DNA of 64,000 nt, taken from contig NZ_CQAZ01000010.1 in the NCBI RefSeq assembly GCF_001152565.1, forward strand, positions 32,251 through 96,250, in the 5' to 3' direction. This stretch comes from Yersinia pekkanenii. GTDB lineage: Bacteria > Pseudomonadota > Gammaproteobacteria > Enterobacterales > Enterobacteriaceae. Position 1 is the first letter of the stretch; each line of letters begins with the position of its first letter. Shown here piece after piece: positions 32,289-42,610 of the stretch. Under the pieces are notes generated by a model, which worked only from the letters and a program-made list of their open reading frames with translations, was not told the DNA's origin and searched no databases. The translations under genes were made by a program, and so were the position numbers.

Positions 32289-35200
32289 TCACGCCTTATT
32301 ATGGCGGGCAATCGGTAATAAATAACGTTCCGTTTCGTGTAATATCATGTCTAGATGTTGGTTATCCATCAGACGCAACACTCTTTGTACGTAGTTATCC
32401 TCGCCTTCTCCGGCAACACGTTGATCACCTTGCCAAACCTGCAAAAATTTCATCCGTGCTTTAGCTTGTGTTTCGTCATCCCACAAAATCTGGTCAGATT
32501 CGCGATCAAAGCACTGGCTTAGCCATGCCCAACCACTTTTACTCAACAGCAGCAGCGGTTCACACATCCCTTGCTGATACCCGGTGATTAACTGCTGCAA
32601 GTATTGTCGAGCTTCATCGCAACCCAAAGAATCGTAGCGCCATGCGGTTCCTTTACGGCCATACATTCGACTTTCGCCCTCCCCCCCTGCGGCGCAATAC
32701 ACCAAATGCTCAATCCACAATAAAAGCCCATCAACTGCCGTCAATGCCGCAGGACGCCAGCGAATTAAACCATCTGCCTGCACCTGATGAATCCAGCCCG
32801 TAAGAAGGGTATCGTCAAAGTTAATATTAAGCTCAATGCTATGATGTTCTTTACGTTCAGTACGAATTTGTTCGGCCAACGGCACCATTTCCTCTTGTTG
32901 GCTTTCCCAGTAAAGCTCACCGAATGATCCATAAGGCAGGCTACCGGCCGCACGGGCGCGAGTAAACACGGTATTAATATCACCGTTATCGATCAACGTA
33001 TTGAGTAATTGGGTATTAAATTGGTAACGGTTAAGGTTATCTAAGGTAAATGGCTCTTCATCAGGCAATTCTGTTTCTTCAATAACAAAGTTAACCCCTA
33101 AACGTAGCTGGAAGAATGCCCTTACTGGATGACGATAAAAGCGGATTAACTCATCCAGAGTAATTTCAGGTAAGGGTTCAGGCGACAAGGGTTGATTAAA
33201 CTCTGGGTGTGCCTGTCCTTTGGCTCCAGCAGAGGGTAGCCATTCAGCAGCATAGCTCTGTAATTCACTGTGTTGAATAAAGTTTTCCGCCGCAAATGGC
33301 ATACGTGCATGCAAGCAGAGTAAATGTTGAACCACCCGCTGGGCGCTATCATCAGCGCTGAGCATTTCATCACCCGGTAGATGGTAGCTTTGTGATATGT
33401 ATTCAATCAGTTCACTGACCAATACTGAAGGGTAACGTTTACTGTTGTCTTGAATCGAGCGCCCGATATAACTGATATAAAGCTGCTGTTGAGCAGAGAG
33501 CAATGCTTCAAGGAACAGATAGCGATCATCGTCACGGCGACTGCGATCCCCACGCCGAACTTGTTTTGCCATCAAATCAAATCCCAGCGGCGGAAGTGTT
33601 CGTGGATAAACACCGTCGTTCATACCCAATAAACAAACAACGTTAAATGGGATGGAACGCATAGGCATCAGGGTACAAAAGTTGATTGGCCCAGCCAGAA
33701 ACCGCTGGCTAATGCGCTCATTGTCTAAACGCGCGGCCAGTTCATCCCGCAGTAGATTAAGCGGTACGATATCCGGATATTGAGCCGCAATACCGTAACT
33801 GATCACTTTCTGCCACTGCTGCTCAATGAGTACCAAAACCGCTTCCGTATCATTATCGGGTTCGAAGAAGGTATCCAATAATTGGCGGCATAATGGCAAC
33901 CATTCGCTAAGCGCTCGGGACTCACTTAATTGCTGCCGCCATTGGCTCAGTTGCATCAACATGTCAGCTAATTGCCCAGCGAGAACCGCCGCCAAACCAC
34001 TTGATTCATCATACGGCAGGACACCTTGCCAATCCCCGGCGCTGCTATCCATGGCATAACCCAGTAACATGCGGGTGATACCGAAATGCCAGGTATGCTG
34101 GCCTGTCGCGGGTAAGGATAGCTCCCGCACATTGTCATCATCTAACCCCCAGCGAATACCCGATTCCCCAACCCATTGCCGTAAACGGCGCAATCCATCT
34201 TCGGTAATACCAAATTTATTCGCTAAAGCAGGCACCTCCAGTAGTGCTAATACCTGTTCAGAAGTAAAGCGGCTCTGGGGTAAATCCAGTAAGGTAATAA
34301 AAGCCTGTAACGCCGGATGGGCCTGACTGGCCTTACGGTCTGAAATCGCGAAGGGTAAATAACGTTCCCCCGTTGCATTACCAAATGTGGCCTGAATATA
34401 GGGGGTATAGCTGTCAATATCTGCCACCATCACAATGATGTCGCGTGGGGTAAGTTCAGGGGAGGCAGCTAATAATCTCAGCAGGTTATCTTGTAAGACC
34501 TCAACTTCCCGTTGGGGGCTGTGGCAAACATGCAGGCTTAGAGATCGATCCGTGGGATCTAATAACCGTTTTTGATCACTACTGGCTAATGTTTCCGGTG
34601 TGGTGCCAATAATGGCGTGGTCTTCCAGCTCCAACATATCGTGCTGAATAGCATGTAGTAGATTATCTGGCTCGATATCGACAAAGGCATGAACCTCTTG
34701 AATATCATCAACCTGAGACAATAAATACATATGATCCCGCCCTAACCGACCCCATGAGGCTAAGAGCGGGTTACTGAGTTCTTGTTCACCCTCTGCATTA
34801 AATAGCTGTTCGGCTTGCTCTGGGTGGCGAAACAGATTCACTTCAATCGATTCACGATAATGTCTGCGTTTGCGGCTTTGTAATTTGGCGAGAAAGGCAT
34901 AGTCCTGAATATCGCCCCAGAAGTAGCGACAGGGGTTGGTAAACATTAAATGAATATCAATGTGCTTACCCAGTGCTTGCAGTGCCTGTAAATAGATCGG
35001 AGGTAATGCCGATATACCGCAAATAAATACCCGCTTTGGTAGCCCGACTGGGCAAACATCGGATTCGAGTAGTGTACGAATAAAACGCTGATAGAGATTG
35101 GCTCGATGCCATTCGGGTTGTTCCAACTCGCGAGTATAACGTGTCAGTTCGCCCCATAATTTGGCTTGCCACAACTGGGCCTCATCCAGATTATCAATTA

Positions 35201-35660
35201 ATTGCCCCCGTTCCCAGCTAGCTAGCCATTCCGGGCGATACACCAAATACTGGTCAAAAAGGTCAGCAACCCGTGCTGCAAGTTGGTGAATTTTACGCTT
35301 ATCGCTATCGTCACTTAAATAGCGTTTCATGGGGGAAAATACCGGATCATCCAGTAAATCCGGTAGCAACCACATGAGCTTCCATGTCATGGCATCTTTG
35401 CTGAATGCACTTTCTTTTGGGATCCCAGGCAACACACGGGTAAACATGTCCCAGATAAAGGTCGCGGGCAATGGAAACTCAATATTGGCTGCAATGCTGA
35501 ATTGTTGTGCCAGTTGCATTTGTAACCATTGGGCCATACCGGGGCTTTGAACCAGTACCACTTCTTGCTGGAAAGGGTTATCCAACGGCTCTCGTTCTAT
35601 CAGCGCAGTCGTTAGCGCTTTGAGTAAATCCAGTTGATTAGAATGATAAACCGTGAACAT
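32289..35660 (-). CDS. recC: Exonuclease V subunit gamma, RecC
   Basis: The 1123-residue RecC (1122 in E. coli) is the Chi-recognising, inactivated helicase-like scaffold of RecBCD. It opens MFTVYHSNQLDLLKALTTAL, and blocks such as VLVQSPGMAQWLQMQLAQ, VCLLGMNDGVYPRTLPPLGF and LDELIRFYRHPVRAFFQ are typical. As expected for RecC it lacks a usable Walker A. It is the first gene of recC-ptrA-recB-recD; 138 bp separate it from ppdC upstream. Confidence 0.97.
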   Translation of the reverse strand: MFTVYHSNQLDLLKALTTALIEREPLDNPFQQEVVLVQSPGMAQWLQMQLAQQFSIAANIEFPLPATFIWDMFTRVLPGIPKESAFSKDAMTWKLMWLLPDLLDDPVFSPMKRYLSDDSDKRKIHQLAARVADLFDQYLVYRPEWLASWERGQLIDNLDEAQLWQAKLWGELTRYTRELEQPEWHRANLYQRFIRTLLESDVCPVGLPKRVFICGISALPPIYLQALQALGKHIDIHLMFTNPCRYFWGDIQDYAFLAKLQSRKRRHYRESIEVNLFRHPEQAEQLFNAEGEQELSNPLLASWGRLGRDHMYLLSQVDDIQEVHAFVDIEPDNLLHAIQHDMLELEDHAIIGTTPETLASSDQKRLLDPTDRSLSLHVCHSPQREVEVLQDNLLRLLAASPELTPRDIIVMVADIDSYTPYIQATFGNATGERYLPFAISDRKASQAHPALQAFITLLDLPQSRFTSEQVLALLEVPALANKFGITEDGLRRLRQWVGESGIRWGLDDDNVRELSLPATGQHTWHFGITRMLLGYAMDSSAGDWQGVLPYDESSGLAAVLAGQLADMLMQLSQWRQQLSESRALSEWLPLCRQLLDTFFEPDNDTEAVLVLIEQQWQKVISYGIAAQYPDIVPLNLLRDELAARLDNERISQRFLAGPINFCTLMPMRSIPFNVVCLLGMNDGVYPRTLPPLGFDLMAKQVRRGDRSRRDDDRYLFLEALLSAQQQLYISYIGRSIQDNSKRYPSVLVSELIEYISQSYHLPGDEMLSADDSAQRVVQHLLCLHARMPFAAENFIQHSELQSYAAEWLPSAGAKGQAHPEFNQPLSPEPLPEITLDELIRFYRHPVRAFFQLRLGVNFVIEETELPDEEPFTLDNLNRYQFNTQLLNTLIDNGDINTVFTRARAAGSLPYGSFGELYWESQQEEMVPLAEQIRTERKEHHSIELNINFDDTLLTGWIHQVQADGLIRWRPAALTAVDGLLLWIEHLVYCAAGGEGESRMYGRKGTAWRYDSLGCDEARQYLQQLITGYQQGMCEPLLLLSKSGWAWLSQCFDRESDQILWDDETQAKARMKFLQVWQGDQRVAGEGEDNYVQRVLRLMDNQHLDMILHETERYLLPIARHNKA

Positions 35661-35798
35661 GATGACTCCCTTAAGGCACGGTGGAAAATATCCATAAATA
35701 ATTAAACCAATTTATTATTACTTGTGGATAAATCCTGAGGTTTAATACTTTAACTTGATAATGAGTCAACGCCAATTACCTTGGGTATATTTGCATAC

Positions 35799-36206
35799 TT
35801 ACTCTCTCACATAGCAAAACCAGCGACTTAATTCTGCGCTATAGTCTTGCTGAATAGTGAGAGTAAAATTAAATTCAGTGCACTCCCCATCAGTTCTACC
35901 AATAGACTGCCGGTACTGCCAACCAGGTTTCATTTCAGCATGGCGCGGCCTTTCCGGTAGTCCGTCAACCACACTTTCAATATGCTGATGAAGCAGTGTC
36001 CAAGCTTGACGCCGTTGCCACAGAGATGAAAACCCCTGCAAAAGGGCCTGATGGTATTGCAGCAAACCCAGTAGTGAGACGGAGAAGAATAGCGCCGCAA
36101 TCAATGCTTCAGGTAAGCTAAATCCGTACTGATAACACGGGTGGCGCTTAATACCCCGCCTTACTGCGAGTTGCCAGTATCGAGTTCTGGTGATTAATAA
36201 ATACAA
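35799..36206 (-). CDS. ppdC: Prepilin-like protein PpdC
   Basis: A 135-residue type IV pilin-like protein. A long basic leader ends at a prepilin peptidase site G/FSLPEALIAALFFSVSLLG, with the glutamate at +5 and a hydrophobic stalk of about 20 residues, then a short periplasmic domain with two or three cysteines. The leader (up to 28 residues) is longer than usual, so the true start may be internal. It is the last of four genes ppdA-ppdB-ygdB-ppdC; it overlaps ygdB by 13 bp. Such clusters encode minor pseudopilins; their role in E. coli is unclear. Confidence 0.85.
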   Translation of the reverse strand: MYLLITRTRYWQLAVRRGIKRHPCYQYGFSLPEALIAALFFSVSLLGLLQYHQALLQGFSSLWQRRQAWTLLHQHIESVVDGLPERPRHAEMKPGWQYRQSIGRTDGECTEFNFTLTIQQDYSAELSRWFCYVRE

Positions 36207-36664
36207 AACTGTTCATCCTTATCCGGGCAGAAATCCAGCCAACCGTTAGGCACTTTAGCCAATTGGTAGCGGTTCTCACTCCCGGCGACTGCATCCATTC
36301 TGACCCGTTGATAAAGCATCAAAGGTGAGTTCTGCCCAACGGGACGGTTCTCCCCTCTAAGGATAAAAGAATCAGCCAAAGATGACGGTTTAATACAGGC
36401 GGTTAAGCCATATTCCTGATGCGCCATACACTGCCATGCTGAACCAGCCTGCCCAGGCTCCGTCAGTACCCAACGCTGGCTGCCCCCCCAATTTAATGAT
36501 GAAGCTGCCTGCTGGTATGCGCGCAAATGCTGCTGTTCCTCAATTGTAATTTGGTGAATATTATCTAACTGACGTTGCAAGGCCGACAACGCGAACAAAC
36601 CGAGTGCAAAAAGTGTCATGACCACAACCAATGAGCTGCTACCACGCTGCTGTTGCTGACTCAC
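36194..36664 (-). CDS. ygdB: DUF2509 family pilus-assembly-like protein YgdB
   Basis: A 156-residue protein with an N-terminal membrane segment (SSSLVVVMTLFALGLFALSA, near residues 9-28) preceded by a short leader with Gly but lacking the Glu+5 of prepilins. It resembles PilX/GspK-like minor components in layout. The periplasmic part holds paired cysteines (WQCMAHQEYGLTACIK and FCPDKDEQFC). The ATG overlaps the ppdB stop by 4 bp, so it is translated with the pseudopilins. Function is not established. Confidence 0.85.
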   Translation of the reverse strand: MSQQQQRGSSSLVVVMTLFALGLFALSALQRQLDNIHQITIEEQQHLRAYQQAASSLNWGGSQRWVLTEPGQAGSAWQCMAHQEYGLTACIKPSSLADSFILRGENRPVGQNSPLMLYQRVRMDAVAGSENRYQLAKVPNGWLDFCPDKDEQFCIY

Positions 36665-37260
36665 AAATTATTACCACGCACGATATTCGTTATCTGATGA
36701 CTAATAGCAGGGTTACCTGTTTTTTGCCCTACCAAGCGAATGCTGAAAAACTTGTCTGATGTTTGCCAGGATACATATTTGACTGAAAAATGCGTTACGG
36801 TCACATCTTGTGGGTCAAATAATCTTTCCCACCCCTTGCCATCACAATTCAATTCACCGCGTTGCCCTTCCAATGCTTTATTACGCAGACGGTAACCAAA
36901 ATACTCAGACTCTTGATGTTTCGCGCCCTCCCATCGGCCATTACGATTGAGGTCATAAGCCACGATCAAACAAGAATCCGCAGTTTCTCGCTGATAATTA
37001 CCGGTGGTCACAGCCTTGCCCTGACACTCTCCATGGCAAAAACCTGCTCTTTGTAGATCCTTTTCCAATACAGCCATCACCTGCCTCATGACCAATTCCA
37101 GACGATAGTGTTGTTGTAATATCGATACCTGCTTGAGTAATTTGGGAAAAACCTGAGTGGCACTCAACACGATCAAACTGCCAATACTCAATGCCAGCAT
37201 CACTTCTGGCAGAGAAAAACCCGTAGCTGGCGTTTTACCTGTTCCGACGACTATTAACAT
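36661..37260 (-). CDS. ppdB: Prepilin peptidase-dependent protein PpdB
   Basis: The 199-residue pseudopilin has a short leader and the cleavage site ATG/FSLPEVMLALSIGSLIVLSA with Glu at +5. The periplasmic domain resembles GspJ/PilW-like minor pilins (AGFCHGECQG, LIVAYDLNRNGRWEGA). It overlaps ppdA by 7 bp and ygdB by 4 bp, so the four genes form a tightly coupled operon downstream of thyA. It would need a prepilin peptidase encoded elsewhere. Confidence 0.9.
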   Translation of the reverse strand: MLIVVGTGKTPATGFSLPEVMLALSIGSLIVLSATQVFPKLLKQVSILQQHYRLELVMRQVMAVLEKDLQRAGFCHGECQGKAVTTGNYQRETADSCLIVAYDLNRNGRWEGAKHQESEYFGYRLRNKALEGQRGELNCDGKGWERLFDPQDVTVTHFSVKYVSWQTSDKFFSIRLVGQKTGNPAISHQITNIVRGNNL

Positions 37261-37784
37261 AAATGAATACCGGAAAGTGATTGCCCCTCGCTACACAACC
37301 TCATCCGCCCTCGGCCAGAGATAACCAGGTGTATTCGCCCCGCCGGATTACTGAGTAGGATGTTGCCTGCTTGTGCCGTATTTCTCACCCCATAGAAACC
37401 GATTTCTTTTTGCATCGAAATTGAGATAGCAATATCAGAATAAGGGGGAATAAACACGGTACCTGTTTGTGCCGAACAAGGGGCTACCGGCTTATCTCCG
37501 CTGCCTAAACACCCTTGCCCGTGCGGTTGCGCCCATAATAATGCGGTGCGGTTATTGCGATTAGTCTGCGCTTGTAAGTGAGTTAAGAAGCCCAGTAATT
37601 GACGTGCACTATCAGCCAGCCTTTCCCGTTGGCGATAATGATGCCAATTTGGTGCTGCCCATACAGCCATACAACCGACCAGAACAATGACCAACAACAG
37701 TTCAATAAGGCTGATACCTTGTTGTTTGATAAGAGAACACTTACAGATAAGAGGTGTTCTCTTTGATCTTATATTCGTTTCCAT
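37254..37784 (-). CDS. ppdA: Prepilin peptidase-dependent protein PpdA
   Basis: The 176-residue pseudopilin carries a 23-residue basic leader ending QQG, then ISLIELLLVIVLVGCMAVWA with Glu at +5, resembling GspH/FimT minor pilins. Later cysteines (GCLGSGDKPVAPC) may form a disulfide. It is the first of the ppdA-ppdB-ygdB-ppdC set, 200 bp downstream of thyA, and probably starts the transcript. Confidence 0.9.
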   Translation of the reverse strand: METNIRSKRTPLICKCSLIKQQGISLIELLLVIVLVGCMAVWAAPNWHHYRQRERLADSARQLLGFLTHLQAQTNRNNRTALLWAQPHGQGCLGSGDKPVAPCSAQTGTVFIPPYSDIAISISMQKEIGFYGVRNTAQAGNILLSNPAGRIHLVISGRGRMRLCSEGQSLSGIHLC

Positions 37785-37953
37785 GCTGCGAGTTTACGCG
37801 GCTGGAATTTGAGGTCTAGTGGCTAATTATCAGGGCTGGAAACGGGGCGCAAAATTTTATTAACGCCGACATAAATGCAAAAAAGAGTGCGGCACGGCTC
37901 GCATTTTTATGGCAGGGAAGATGCTGGTAATAGAGAATAGGTTGGTCATGACG

Positions 37954-37982
37954 CTGATCGGAGCCATTGCGGCTCCGATCAG
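37954..37982 (-). terminator. Strong hairpin at the 3' end of thyA
   Basis: A perfect 12-bp inverted repeat (ctgatcggagcc/ggctccgatcag) with a 5-nt loop begins 2 bp past the thyA stop (read leftward). No T-run follows, so it may stabilise the 3' end or assist Rho rather than terminate alone. Confidence 0.5.
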
Positions 37983-37984
37983 AA

Positions 37985-38779
37985 CTAGATAGCAATCGGC
38001 GCTTTAATGCCTGGGTGAGGGTCGTAGCCTTCAATTTCAAAATCGTCGAAACGATAATCAAATAATGAAGCAGGTTTACGTTTGATAATCAGTTGCGGCA
38101 ATGCCCGCGGCTCACGGTTTAATTGCAGATTTGTCTGCTCAATATGGTTGCTGTACAGGTGTGTATCGCCACCGGTCCAGACAAAATCACCCACCTGTAA
38201 ATCACATTGTTGCGCCATCATATGCACCAGTAGCGCATAGCTGGCAATGTTAAATGGCAAGCCGAGGAACACATCACAAGAACGTTGATATAGCTGACAA
38301 GAAAGCCGGCCATCTGCAACATAGAACTGGAAGAAAGCATGGCACGGTGCCAGCGCCATTTGGTCCAGCTCACCGACATTCCACGCAGAAACAATGATAC
38401 GACGTGAGTCTGGATCTTGTTGGAGCTGTTCAACAACCTTGCTCAGTTGGTCAATCTGGCGGCCATCGGCAGCACCCCAGGCACGCCATTGCTTGCCATA
38501 TACCGGACCAAGGTCACCGTTCTCGTCAGCCCATTCATTCCAGATTGAGACATTATTTTCCTTCAAATAGGCGATATTGGTATCACCATTGAGGAACCAT
38601 AACAGCTCATGAATAATTGAGCGCAAGTGGCAGCGTTTGGTGGTTACCAATGGGAAGCCATCTTGTAAATTGAAACGCATCTGATGCCCGAAAATCGACA
38701 CCGTACCGGTACCGGTACGGTCAGCTTTAGGGGTGCCTTCTTCCAGCACTTTTTTCATCAAATCCAGATACTGTTTCAT
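37985..38779 (-). CDS. thyA: Thymidylate synthase
   Basis: The 264-residue ThyA, identical in length to the E. coli enzyme, methylates dUMP to dTMP with methylene-tetrahydrofolate. The nucleophile is Cys146 in [12 protein letters not shown]. The phosphate-binding arginines ([19 protein letters not shown]) and the signature [19 protein letters not shown] are present. It starts 6 bp after the lgt stop, so lgt-thyA is an operon, as in E. coli. Confidence 0.98.
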   Translation of the reverse strand: MKQYLDLMKKVLEEGTPKADRTGTGTVSIFGHQMRFNLQDGFPLVTTKRCHLRSIIHELLWFLNGDTNIAYLKENNVSIWNEWADENGDLGPVYGKQWRAWGAADGRQIDQLSKVVEQLQQDPDSRRIIVSAWNVGELDQMALAPCHAFFQFYVADGRLSCQLYQRSCDVFLGLPFNIASYALLVHMMAQQCDLQVGDFVWTGGDTHLYSNHIEQTNLQLNREPRALPQLIIKRKPASLFDYRFDDFEIEGYDPHPGIKAPIAI

Positions 38780-38785
38780 GTTACC

Positions 38786-39658
38786 TCACGAAAGTTGTTG
38801 CACAGGGCGACGATACGCCCAAATCATCATAATGATGCCGGCCAAAATCATAGGCACAGATAATATCTGTCCCATGCTGATCACGCCGTCGAACAAGCCG
38901 AGTTGAGCATCTGGCTGGCGGAAGCATTCCACGATAATACGAAACGCACCATAACCAATCAGGAACAGGCCCGATACACTGCCCATCGGGCGCGGCTTGC
39001 GGATAAATAAATTCAGGATGATAAACAACACCACCCCTTCAAGGATCATTTCATACAGTTGTGAAGGATGACGTGGCAATACACCATATTGGTTGAATAT
39101 CGCCTGCCATTTAGCCGGATCAGCGGCCACGATCGCAATATCTTCACCTCGAGAGGTTGGGAATAGCATCGCCCATGGCGCATCGGTAGTGACACGGCCC
39201 CATAGCTCACCATTGATAAAGTTACCCAAACGACCGGCACCCAAGCCAAAAGGAATCAGAGGAGCAATAAAATCAGCAACCTGGAAGAAATTGCGCTTGG
39301 TGCGGCGGGCAAACCACAGCATCACACAGATAACGCCAATCAAACCACCGTGGAATGACATACCGCCATCCCATACCTTAAACAGATACAGCGGATTATC
39401 GAGAAACATCGGTAGGTTATAGAACAGAACATAACCCACTCGCCCACCGACAAACACCCCAAGGAACCCGGCGTACAGCAGGTTTTCAACTTCTTCTTTG
39501 GTCCAACCGCTGCCGGGCTTATTTGCCCGACGAACCGCCAACCACATGGCGAAGACAAAACCCACCAAGTACATCAGGCCATACCAATGAAGGGAAACCG
39601 GGCCAATTGAAAAAATGACCGGATCAAACTTAGGAAACGCCAGATAGCTATTGCTCAT
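38786..39658 (-). CDS. lgt: Phosphatidylglycerol-prolipoprotein diacylglyceryl transferase
   Basis: The 290-residue inner-membrane enzyme has seven predicted membrane helices. It transfers diacylglyceryl from phosphatidylglycerol to the lipobox cysteine of prolipoproteins, the first step in lipoprotein maturation (needed for MltA and YgdI in this window). Signature motifs: [14 protein letters not shown] and the Lgt motif [20 protein letters not shown]. It precedes thyA with a 6-bp gap; the 165 bp upstream separate it from ptsP and probably hold its promoter. Confidence 0.98.
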   Translation of the reverse strand: MSNSYLAFPKFDPVIFSIGPVSLHWYGLMYLVGFVFAMWLAVRRANKPGSGWTKEEVENLLYAGFLGVFVGGRVGYVLFYNLPMFLDNPLYLFKVWDGGMSFHGGLIGVICVMLWFARRTKRNFFQVADFIAPLIPFGLGAGRLGNFINGELWGRVTTDAPWAMLFPTSRGEDIAIVAADPAKWQAIFNQYGVLPRHPSQLYEMILEGVVLFIILNLFIRKPRPMGSVSGLFLIGYGAFRIIVECFRQPDAQLGLFDGVISMGQILSVPMILAGIIMMIWAYRRPVQQLS

Positions 39659-39823
39659 CGATCACCACGAAATGTCTTTTGTTTTAAGAAAATAACTTGT
39701 TTTGAGAAAATTATTGTTCTGCCCGTTTAGGGCTATAGGTAGCGCATAATAGCATAGGCCAAGGGTTGTCTGGGACTCCCTCAGGAAAAGTTCTGTAAAG
39801 CAAAAACACGCTATCCAACTGTG

Positions 39824-42070
39824 TTACTTGCCTCCCCTAATCAACCCACCTAAACCACGGCGTTCCATAAATGCGGCGGTTAAATGACGCACATCCGTAG
39901 TCATTTGGGCGCTCAATACTCGTTCGGCCAATGCTGTCGCATCCGCTAAATCGATATTGCGCAGCAGGTATTTAATTCGCGCCACACTGCGACCGTTCAT
40001 ACTGAGATTGCGATAACCCAGCCCGACCAGCAACAACGCGCCCATCGGGTCACCGGCCATTTCACCACATAAACTTACGTGTAAACCGGATTGTGTCGCC
40101 TGTGTCAAGATGTGGCTAAGCACTTGCAGCATCGCCGGGTGCAGGCTGTCATACAGTGAAGCGACGCGAGTATTGTTACGATCCACTGCCAGTAAATATT
40201 GGGTCAGATCGTTGGTGCCAACCGAGATAAAATCGACCCGCGATTTCAAGTAGGGCAACATAAAGATCATCGCAGGCACTTCGATCATCACACCCAGTTT
40301 TGGCTGTGGCAGTTCATACCCCAGAACTTCTTGCACTTCGCGCCCGGCGCGGTCAATCAAGCGTTTTGCTTCATCGACTTCTTCCAGACTGGTAATCATC
40401 GGCAATAAAATACCGAGGTTACCGGTTCCGGCATTGGCCCGGAGCATTGCTCTGACCTGGATCAGAAAAATCTCTGGCTGATCCAGCGTTACACGGATAC
40501 CGCGCCAGCCCAGACAAGGGTTCTCTTCGCTGATGGGCATGTACGGCAGTTGTTTATCGGCACCAATATCCAAAGTACGTAAGGTCACGGGCTTGTTAGG
40601 ATAAAGCTGTAACATGCCTTGATATTGCGCAACTTGTTCTTCTTCCGATGGGAAACCACTTTGCAACATAAAAGGAATTTCTGTGCGGTAGAGACCAACA
40701 CCATCAACCCGCCCGCCCAGTAATTGTTCATGTTCCGGGCTAAGACCCGCATTCAACATTACCTGGATCCGTTCACCACTTTTCAGTGCCGCAGGCTGTT
40801 CGACATCGTCTTCAGCCAGTTTGCTGAGTTCAATCTCTTCAGTGACCAGCCGTTGATACTCTTTGACTAACAGCGGCTCAGGATCAACCAGCACCTCGCC
40901 ACGGTAACCATCAACAATCAACAGCCGCTGATTAAGCAACGCTGGCTGAATATCCGCGCCCATCACTGTCGGGATACCCATAGCTCGCACCAAAATGGCA
41001 GCATGAGAGTTAGCAGCACCATCACGGACCACGACACCGGCCAGGCGATCTTGTGGCACCTCGGCTAATAGTGTGGCGGTTAGTTCGTCGGCAACCAGAA
41101 TAAAACGCTCAGGCCATTGGCTGGCCCCGGAAGTACTGTCGTCGAGGTGGAACAACAAACGTTGGCCTAATGCCCGCAGATCACTGGCACGCTCGCGCAT
41201 ATAGGTGTCTTGCAGAGTGGCAAATTGCGCGGCAAATTGTTCCACCACCTGTTTAACCGCCCATTCCGCCACAGAACCGGCGTCAATTTGTGCGAAAAGC
41301 TCACGCTTCAGACGGGCATCATTTAACAAGTGGGAATAGAGATCGAAAATTGCCGCGCTCTCTTTTTGTGAGCTGGCGGCAAAGCGCTTGCTGAAGCGAC
41401 GGAACTCAGCCGCAGCTTCTTCTAATGCCTGGGTCAGGCGCTCACGTTCTTGAACAGTATCGAGCGTCGAGGCTTCATAAACCAGATCAAGGGAAGGCTG
41501 CGAGGTGTCCTGCCAAGCTTCAGCGACAGCCACACCAGGGGCCGCTGCCAAAGCGCGAATTCGTGTTTGACGATATTGGCCAAAAATCGCATTCAGTTGC
41601 GATTGAGATAGGATCCCCGCCAGTTGCGTGGCCAGCGTGACCATGAACGACTCTTCGCTCTCATCAAACTGACGATGTTCACATTGCTGAACCACCAGCA
41701 CGCCAAGCAACTGGCGACGATAGATAATAGGCACCCCGAGAAACGCGCGAAAGCGATCCTCTTTGACGTGCGGAACATATTTAAAACTAGGATGACTCTG
41801 AGCATCAGCCAAGTTAATGGGTTCGGCCAAACGCCCCACCAGCCCGACGATACCTTCATCAAAAGCCAGCGTAATGGTGCGACCACGAGGTTTTTTCAAA
41901 CCCCGTGTCGCCATCAAGTAGTAACAACGGCGGTCATTGTCTGCCAGATAAATCGAGCAAACTTCCGTGTCCATCGCCAGACAGGTTTCATTGACCAACA
42001 GCTCTAACGCATCCGTTAGGCTGGTTGCCATCGCCACTTTCTCTACTATTTCTCGCAAACGCGTGAGCAT
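39824..42070 (-). CDS. ptsP: Phosphoenolpyruvate-protein phosphotransferase PtsP (enzyme I-Ntr)
   Basis: The 748-residue cytoplasmic enzyme starts the nitrogen-related phosphotransfer chain PtsP-NPr-PtsN. An N-terminal GAF domain (about 1-165), which senses glutamine/2-oxoglutarate in E. coli, is followed by enzyme I. The phosphorylated histidine lies in DGAANSHAAILVRAMGIP. The PEP-binding barrel includes GVGLYRTEIPFML, GWRGIRVTL and ISVGTNDLTQYLLAVDR. It follows rppH after 12 bp in the same operon, as in E. coli. Confidence 0.98.
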   Translation of the reverse strand: MLTRLREIVEKVAMATSLTDALELLVNETCLAMDTEVCSIYLADNDRRCYYLMATRGLKKPRGRTITLAFDEGIVGLVGRLAEPINLADAQSHPSFKYVPHVKEDRFRAFLGVPIIYRRQLLGVLVVQQCEHRQFDESEESFMVTLATQLAGILSQSQLNAIFGQYRQTRIRALAAAPGVAVAEAWQDTSQPSLDLVYEASTLDTVQERERLTQALEEAAAEFRRFSKRFAASSQKESAAIFDLYSHLLNDARLKRELFAQIDAGSVAEWAVKQVVEQFAAQFATLQDTYMRERASDLRALGQRLLFHLDDSTSGASQWPERFILVADELTATLLAEVPQDRLAGVVVRDGAANSHAAILVRAMGIPTVMGADIQPALLNQRLLIVDGYRGEVLVDPEPLLVKEYQRLVTEEIELSKLAEDDVEQPAALKSGERIQVMLNAGLSPEHEQLLGGRVDGVGLYRTEIPFMLQSGFPSEEEQVAQYQGMLQLYPNKPVTLRTLDIGADKQLPYMPISEENPCLGWRGIRVTLDQPEIFLIQVRAMLRANAGTGNLGILLPMITSLEEVDEAKRLIDRAGREVQEVLGYELPQPKLGVMIEVPAMIFMLPYLKSRVDFISVGTNDLTQYLLAVDRNNTRVASLYDSLHPAMLQVLSHILTQATQSGLHVSLCGEMAGDPMGALLLVGLGYRNLSMNGRSVARIKYLLRNIDLADATALAERVLSAQMTTDVRHLTAAFMERRGLGGLIRGGK

Positions 42071-42082
42071 AATCGGCTTAAC

Positions 42083-42610
42083 TTAACCTCTTTTACGGCG
42101 ATAAGCGGGTGATACCCGGGGCGGAGCGACCTCCTGCACAGGCATTACGGTTGCAGCAAACTCTTTCATCACACGGCGATAAACATCACGTTTGAAGGAC
42201 ACCACCTGACGCACCGGATACCAATAACTGACCCAGCGCCAGCCATCAAACTCCGGAGTACTGCTGCGTTGCATGTTGATATCGGCTTCATTACACATTA
42301 ACTGTAGTAGAAACCATCGTTGTTTTTGGCCGATGCACACCGGCTTTGTATCCCAACGCACCAAACGCTTGGGTAATTTGTAACGTAACCAGTTACGGGT
42401 TGAAGCCAGAATTCGGACATCCTTTTTGTGAAGTCCTACTTCTTCAAAAAGTTCACGATACATTGCCTGCTCTGGTGTTTCGCCGGGGTTTATCCCCCCT
42501 TGGGGAAACTGCCAAGAATGCTGACCGTAACGCCTGGCCCACAACACTTCTCCCTGCCGATTACAAATTACGATACCCACGTTCGGGCGGTAGCCATCAT
42601 CGTCGATCAC
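42083..42610 (-). CDS. rppH: RNA pyrophosphohydrolase RppH
   Basis: The 175-residue Nudix hydrolase removes pyrophosphate from mRNA 5' ends and triggers RNase E decay. The Nudix box begins at [16 protein letters not shown] (about residue 38) and continues LFEEVG. The start [15 protein letters not shown] is the conserved N-terminus and the tail AYRRKRG matches homologues. It is first in the rppH-ptsP operon; almost 700 bp of noncoding DNA separates it from divergent mutH. Confidence 0.97.
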   Translation of the reverse strand: MIDDDGYRPNVGIVICNRQGEVLWARRYGQHSWQFPQGGINPGETPEQAMYRELFEEVGLHKKDVRILASTRNWLRYKLPKRLVRWDTKPVCIGQKQRWFLLQLMCNEADINMQRSSTPEFDGWRWVSYWYPVRQVVSFKRDVYRRVMKEFAATVMPVQEVAPPRVSPAYRRKRG

